Source: Reticulascus tulasneorum (taxonomy: Eukaryota > Ascomycota > Sordariomycetes > Glomerellales > Reticulascaceae). Taken from it: a stretch of DNA of 64,000 nt. The notes beneath the pieces are model-generated. The model searched no databases, was not told the DNA's origin, and saw only the letters and a list, made by a program, of their open reading frames with translations. Shown here one piece after another: positions 60,243 through 64,000 of this stretch. The DNA lies in contig LSAX01000011.1 of the NCBI GenBank assembly GCA_001557505.1, forward strand, positions 868,001 through 932,000, given 5' to 3'. Within the stretch, counting starts at the first letter, position 1; each line of letters starts with the position of its first letter. A program made the position numbers and the translations under genes.

Positions 60243-61028
60243 ATGCCTACCAAACTCCCCCTCTCCGCCCCCGTCTCCATCACCGCGGTCCCTTTGACTC
60301 CATCCTCCTTCGCTCCCTTTGGCTATGTAATCCAAAACCCCTCTCCCCACCTCACCCCCTCACCGTCCCTCAGGCCGTCCGATCTGCCCCTCTCAGCATT
60401 CCCCGCAAATCAAGGCTCCGCCATCAAGTACGCCAACATCTCCCGGCCGCTTAATCTGTACGCCCAAGCGCCGAGCCAGAAGCCCGGCACAGAGATCACG
60501 TCACTATTCACCTGTGCTGCGAGGGCCCTTGAATCACCCCCAGTCGTGCCAGCGCCCATCTCCACACTTCTACCGTATTCCTACTCTTCCGCCAATGGCG
60601 GCCGCTTCGTCGTCGAGATATTGGAGCGCCATCCCTTCACCACGCAGACTTTCATCCCTTTGGGGAGTCCACAGGCCACGTATCTCGTAGTTGTGGCGCC
60701 TAGTCTGCCTCCTAGCGAGGGGGACAAGCATCTCCCTGTCCCGCCTGCAGAGGGCGGGACGCTTCCCGGCCGCGGGTTGCCAGATGTGCAGCGGCTGCAG
60801 GCGTTTATAGCGACGGCCGACCAGGCTGTGACGTACGGGGCTGGGACGTGGCATTCGCCTATGGTTGCGCTGGGACAGAAGGGCTCGGCTGTGGATTTCG
60901 TCGTCTGTCAAGCCGCGAACGGGGTCGCGGTTGAGGATTGCCAAGAAGTGGTTCTTGAGTCGAAGGGCTTGGAGAAGCCGCAGATTGTGGTCAAGGTTCC
61001 GGAGAGGCTGAGACTGACAAGGCTTTGA
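60243..61028 (+). CDS. Ureidoglycolate lyase / hydrolase (allantoin degradation)
   Basis: Single-exon gene of 261 residues. Family members (Pfam ureidoglycolate hydrolase, Dal3/AllA type) convert ureidoglycolate into glyoxylate and urea (lyase) in the last step of allantoin breakdown, letting the fungus use purines as nitrogen source. The body shows the cupin-like family pattern: FAPFGYVI, then a RFVVEILERHPFTTQTFIPLG block, and YGAGTWHSPMVAL followed by VDFVVCQ. A Pro/Ser-rich insert lies after FGYVI. The chosen ATG at 60243 starts MPTKLPL; the frame is open back to 60015 but that segment is Pro/His/Ser-rich and looks like leader. It may be induced by poor nitrogen, as in relatives; no GATA cluster was checked. 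Confidence 0.93.
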   Translation: MPTKLPLSAPVSITAVPLTPSSFAPFGYVIQNPSPHLTPSPSLRPSDLPLSAFPANQGSAIKYANISRPLNLYAQAPSQKPGTEITSLFTCAARALESPPVVPAPISTLLPYSYSSANGGRFVVEILERHPFTTQTFIPLGSPQATYLVVVAPSLPPSEGDKHLPVPPAEGGTLPGRGLPDVQRLQAFIATADQAVTYGAGTWHSPMVALGQKGSAVDFVVCQAANGVAVEDCQEVVLESKGLEKPQIVVKVPERLRLTRL

Positions 61029-61677
61029 GTTTGTGTATCGGCTAGGGTCGACACTCTGTGGTGAAGCATTTGTTGGCGTTGCTCTAGTTGCAAGGGATGC
61101 CTGATGGGATGGTCCATCTTAAATGAAGCAAGAAGATGAGCATAATGACGTGGTGATCGTTGAAGCGACACAGATGGGAATCACTGCATAACGATCATAA
61201 GATCTAGGTACTTGAATATTTAACGATGATAGCAAACAACAAAAAGCCAGAATCACGAAGACGACCTTGTTACAGTTAAAATAGAATTCTCCCGTGACTA
61301 TTTTGATTTGCATTATCCCAGGCATGATCGTTTGTAATCCAATGTCTGGTAGAATACACATGGCTGTCGACTCGGGTCAACTCCTCATACATCGTTATCA
61401 TTACCAGGGTCCTCCCCTTCGTCTCCCAAACTTACTCCAACACGAACTCGTCTCCAAAGCCATTCCCCTGTTTTCTTTTTGTATCTCTGTTCATCCCGCT
61501 CCATCCAGACCACCACACTTCTCCAATCAACCAGGATCAGATCTCAAACCCTTCTCGCTCCTGCGATAGCAAAAGCTTCTTGACATCAGCCCAAGGGACA
61601 TACGGTCGCTGGTGGTGATGATCAGGGCCGAGTTGGAGGTGCCAAGCCTCGTCAACGCCAGGCGGATCAGTCGTATC
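61029..61677. other. Convergent intergenic region
   Basis: This lies between the 3' ends of the ureidoglycolate lyase and the helicase gene. No coding region is supportable; the sequence is AT-richer than the flanks. Confidence 0.4.
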
Positions 61678-64000
61678 CTAGTCTGATCTGAGATCCGCTG
61701 GCTTGCTCAGTCCGATATGGTTTCCGAATGCATCATTCGTTAGGAAAGGGGACTCTGGCAACTGTATTCGGTCTGTACCGTCAGGGTGGAGCATCAGTCT
61801 TTGTTTGAGGCGCCACTGCATAATGTCCACTTCGATGGTATGCTTCGTAAGGAAGTGGTATATCTTGACCTCCTTTTGCTGCCCCTCTCGGATTGCTCTC
61901 CCCTTTGCCTGCCTCATGTACTGATCATAGCACCCCTTCTCTGCAAAGAGAGGTGCGGCAAACATCACATGATTCGCGATTTCGAGGTTGCTTCCAGCGG
62001 ATTCCGATGACATGAGATTTTGGATGAGAACCGTCGCGTTCCCAGCCTGGAAACTCTCAATCACGGCAGAATCCGATTCTTCTCCGATTGTCTCGAGCAC
62101 CGAGATCCGCGCATCTTCTAACTCGGCTTTGAGCTGCTTTTTTACTTCGTTGAATTGAACGAATACGAGGACTTTGTCGTTCTCGGTTGCTGGGTCATGG
62201 AGAACCTTCTCAATCTCTTGCCGGATTTTGATGATTTTCGGGCTGGAGTCCAACATGGGAAGTGAGTTTTCGTTGATGTAGGAGATTCGTGAGAGTTTCT
62301 CCATTGGCACAGCGGCGTCCGTCCCAATGCATCCGCAATCCGGGACTGGGCAAACTCCGTTCTTGCACACTTCCTGAAACTTTGTAAAACACTGGTAGTC
62401 GAGCATGTGGCCACATGTTAGCATCAGACAGTATCCCAAGCCTCCCAAAACACCCTCGTTGTGGATATGGCCGTAGTTCATACAGCATGGGCATCTTATT
62501 CCCACCCTGCGATGTGGTTCAGTTGGCTCTGCAACATGGCCAGGCGATGGACAATTCGTGCATATCGGGTTCCTGTTTGTGTCAACTTTGAGAGCCGACA
62601 TTCCGCACTTTTCGCATGTTAGAGAGCAGCATGAAAGTAGTGCAATTATTTGACGTTGAAGGCGAAGCTCCTGGTAACATTCTTTCCACTCCCTTTGCGC
62701 AGTTTCAATACTCTGAAGAAGAGCAACGAAGGCTTCCAAACCCACGTCAATTTGTGTAGACCGAGCAGCTATTGATTGGCCGTACTTTGGAAATGCTGCC
62801 AAGAGTTTGACTCCGAACCTGTAGTCCTCTGCTGTCGTCTTTCCGTCCCGGTGTAACTCGACGCGTTTTTGTCTGCGGTCAAGCGTTTCGAAAGGCTTTG
62901 GGTTCAAACCATAAGTCTTCAGGTAATGATCGACGGTTCGTTCATCAGAAAGGCCCATGGTGATGTCGTACCACTTGCCCAACAACTGACCACGGCCCAG
63001 CCCTCCGTTATTGTTAGACTCCATCCATTCATCAAATGGTATGAGAGAATCAGCGCCAATTCGGGCCACGTCCTTCTTGACATCTTCGTCGTCCACGTCG
63101 TCGTCTGCAAGACGCCACCAATCGAGGACATGGTGGGTACCATGCCCATTGTTCCACGAATGCCAATTTTCAAACTCCCAATCTTCATCTGGAATTTGGT
63201 CTCCGGCAACGTATCCAGGGCCAAGTACAATTTTGAGAAACTGGTACATGATTTCGGTGCCGCCGAAGCTGGCTGGCGACTGCAATTTGAAGGTGTCCAC
63301 AATTTCTCTGAAATGTGCAAGCATCGCGGATTGCTTCTGCGCTCGAGGGTGTTGCTTTCTCATATCCCGAAGAATTGGATCCTGAAGAAGGCGACCGGCT
63401 AGAAACATCGATTCATCGAAAAGGCTCTTGAAGGTCTTTGAAAGGGAACGTAAACGTTCTTCATAAAACAGGACCTGTTTCTCAAGGACCTCTCTCGTGT
63501 TATCGTCGTGCTCCAGCACCATTCCAATTGCCAACATTTGTCTCTTATAATCATTGAGGCTGACACTCGCCCGAAGGAGAAGTGATTTGACTGCTTGACT
63601 CCAAGCGGATCGTAGAGGCATGCTTGCCTTGGAACTCTGAGACTTCGCATTTGTCTCAGCTTCCACAAGCTTGCAAACAAGGCCCTGGAACTCGGCAGGA
63701 ACTCTCTGGACATCCCAATTTGATTTGTAAAGAAGTCGTTGAACCTGATTGTACGCTACAAACGAAATGGTGTCTTGCTTGCAAAAGATTACCACCTCCT
63801 TCACCTTGAACTTGGATAAGTCGATTGGGTTCTTCCGTATCCATTGGTGAATGAATGCACCGGCTTGATTATGTCTAGCTAGTGCGAAGTCGGTGGACTT
63901 TGTGTTGGCGAGGCCGCGTGAAAATTCGGAACTCGACAGGTCGCTCAAAGAGGGGCCTTTGGTGATGCTTGGGAAATAGTCTGGCACTGATGGCTCGGGT
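61678..64000 (-). CDS. RING-finger SNF2-type helicase, C-terminal part (cut by the window edge)
   Basis: The frame is open from the right edge to a stop at 61678, over 770 residues; the true start and the ATPase N-terminal lobe lie beyond the window. The first half is a long charged helical region with WHSWNN and HVLDWW blocks. A zinc module with CEKCGMS and CTNC is followed by a RING-like CPCCxNYGH..CGHMLDYQC..CPVPDC. The helicase C-terminal domain follows, with VLVFVQF, VLIQNL (motif V region), SNLEIANHVMFAAPL and QAKGRAIREGQ (motif VI), then a tail. This RING/SNF2 arrangement resembles Rad5/SHPRH-type remodellers or ubiquitin ligases, but assignment must wait for the N-terminus. No ATG marks the edge: the first in-frame alternative is a GTG inside the coding region. 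Confidence 0.85.
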   Translation of the reverse strand, partial: PEPSVPDYFPSITKGPSLSDLSSSEFSRGLANTKSTDFALARHNQAGAFIHQWIRKNPIDLSKFKVKEVVIFCKQDTISFVAYNQVQRLLYKSNWDVQRVPAEFQGLVCKLVEAETNAKSQSSKASMPLRSAWSQAVKSLLLRASVSLNDYKRQMLAIGMVLEHDDNTREVLEKQVLFYEERLRSLSKTFKSLFDESMFLAGRLLQDPILRDMRKQHPRAQKQSAMLAHFREIVDTFKLQSPASFGGTEIMYQFLKIVLGPGYVAGDQIPDEDWEFENWHSWNNGHGTHHVLDWWRLADDDVDDEDVKKDVARIGADSLIPFDEWMESNNNGGLGRGQLLGKWYDITMGLSDERTVDHYLKTYGLNPKPFETLDRRQKRVELHRDGKTTAEDYRFGVKLLAAFPKYGQSIAARSTQIDVGLEAFVALLQSIETAQREWKECYQELRLQRQIIALLSCCSLTCEKCGMSALKVDTNRNPICTNCPSPGHVAEPTEPHRRVGIRCPCCMNYGHIHNEGVLGGLGYCLMLTCGHMLDYQCFTKFQEVCKNGVCPVPDCGCIGTDAAVPMEKLSRISYINENSLPMLDSSPKIIKIRQEIEKVLHDPATENDKVLVFVQFNEVKKQLKAELEDARISVLETIGEESDSAVIESFQAGNATVLIQNLMSSESAGSNLEIANHVMFAAPLFAEKGCYDQYMRQAKGRAIREGQQKEVKIYHFLTKHTIEVDIMQWRLKQRLMLHPDGTDRIQLPESPFLTNDAFGNHIGLSKPADLRSD

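Overview
The window is nuclear DNA of a filamentous ascomycete (Pezizomycotina, most likely a Sordariomycete or close relative). The evidence is many short (about 50-110 bp) phase-preserving introns with GT..CTRAY..YAG signals, and fungal hallmark genes: a HET-domain gene, ATG7, the Sec63-like J-protein Erj5, an ascomycete laccase ending in DSGL, a DUF3405 protein, a paxillin-like LIM protein and fungal-type dCMP deaminase. I saw no rRNA, tRNA, CRISPR or intact transposon. All spliced models were built by hand from frame continuity and splice signals; no similarity search was run.

Layout. 2.6-9.5 kb: inositol-3-phosphate synthase (+), a secreted DOMON/cytochrome b561 membrane protein (+) and a convergent MFS transporter (-). 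10.8-13.0 kb: a HET-domain gene (-). 13-19 kb holds no gene I can support. 19.0-21.3 kb: a LIM-domain (paxillin-like) gene (+) carrying an apparent frameshift. 21.3-25.3 kb is empty. 25.3-33.4 kb: a DUF3405 type II membrane protein (+), dCMP deaminase (-) and ATG7 (+). 34.1-40.6 kb: a truncated-looking fungal transcription-factor-like gene, a Gre2-type reductase and an MFS transporter, all on +. 40.8-42.0 kb: ERJ5 (-). 43.6-44.1 kb: a small secreted protein with two six-cysteine repeats. 47.6-49.7 kb: a nine-exon secreted Thr-rich protein (-). 54.0-56.0 kb: laccase (+). 58.4-59.1 kb: a single-pass membrane protein with an Asn-Pro repeat (-). 60.2-61.0 kb: ureidoglycolate lyase (+). 61.7 kb to the right edge: the C-terminal part of a RING/SNF2-type helicase (-), cut by the window.

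The genes do not form one pathway. Housekeeping genes (INO1, DCD1, ATG7, ERJ5, LIM) are interleaved with accessory, exported or redox genes (DOMON-b561, HET, six-cysteine protein, Thr-rich protein, laccase) separated by unusually long empty stretches. The regulator-like, reductase and transporter trio at 34-40.6 kb is the only run that resembles a small functional cluster.

The most notable observations are the six-cysteine tandem protein, whose reading frame only closes if both introns are GC-AG; the LIM gene frameshift in a stretch without any GT donor; and micro-exons of 13 and 25 nt in two other genes.
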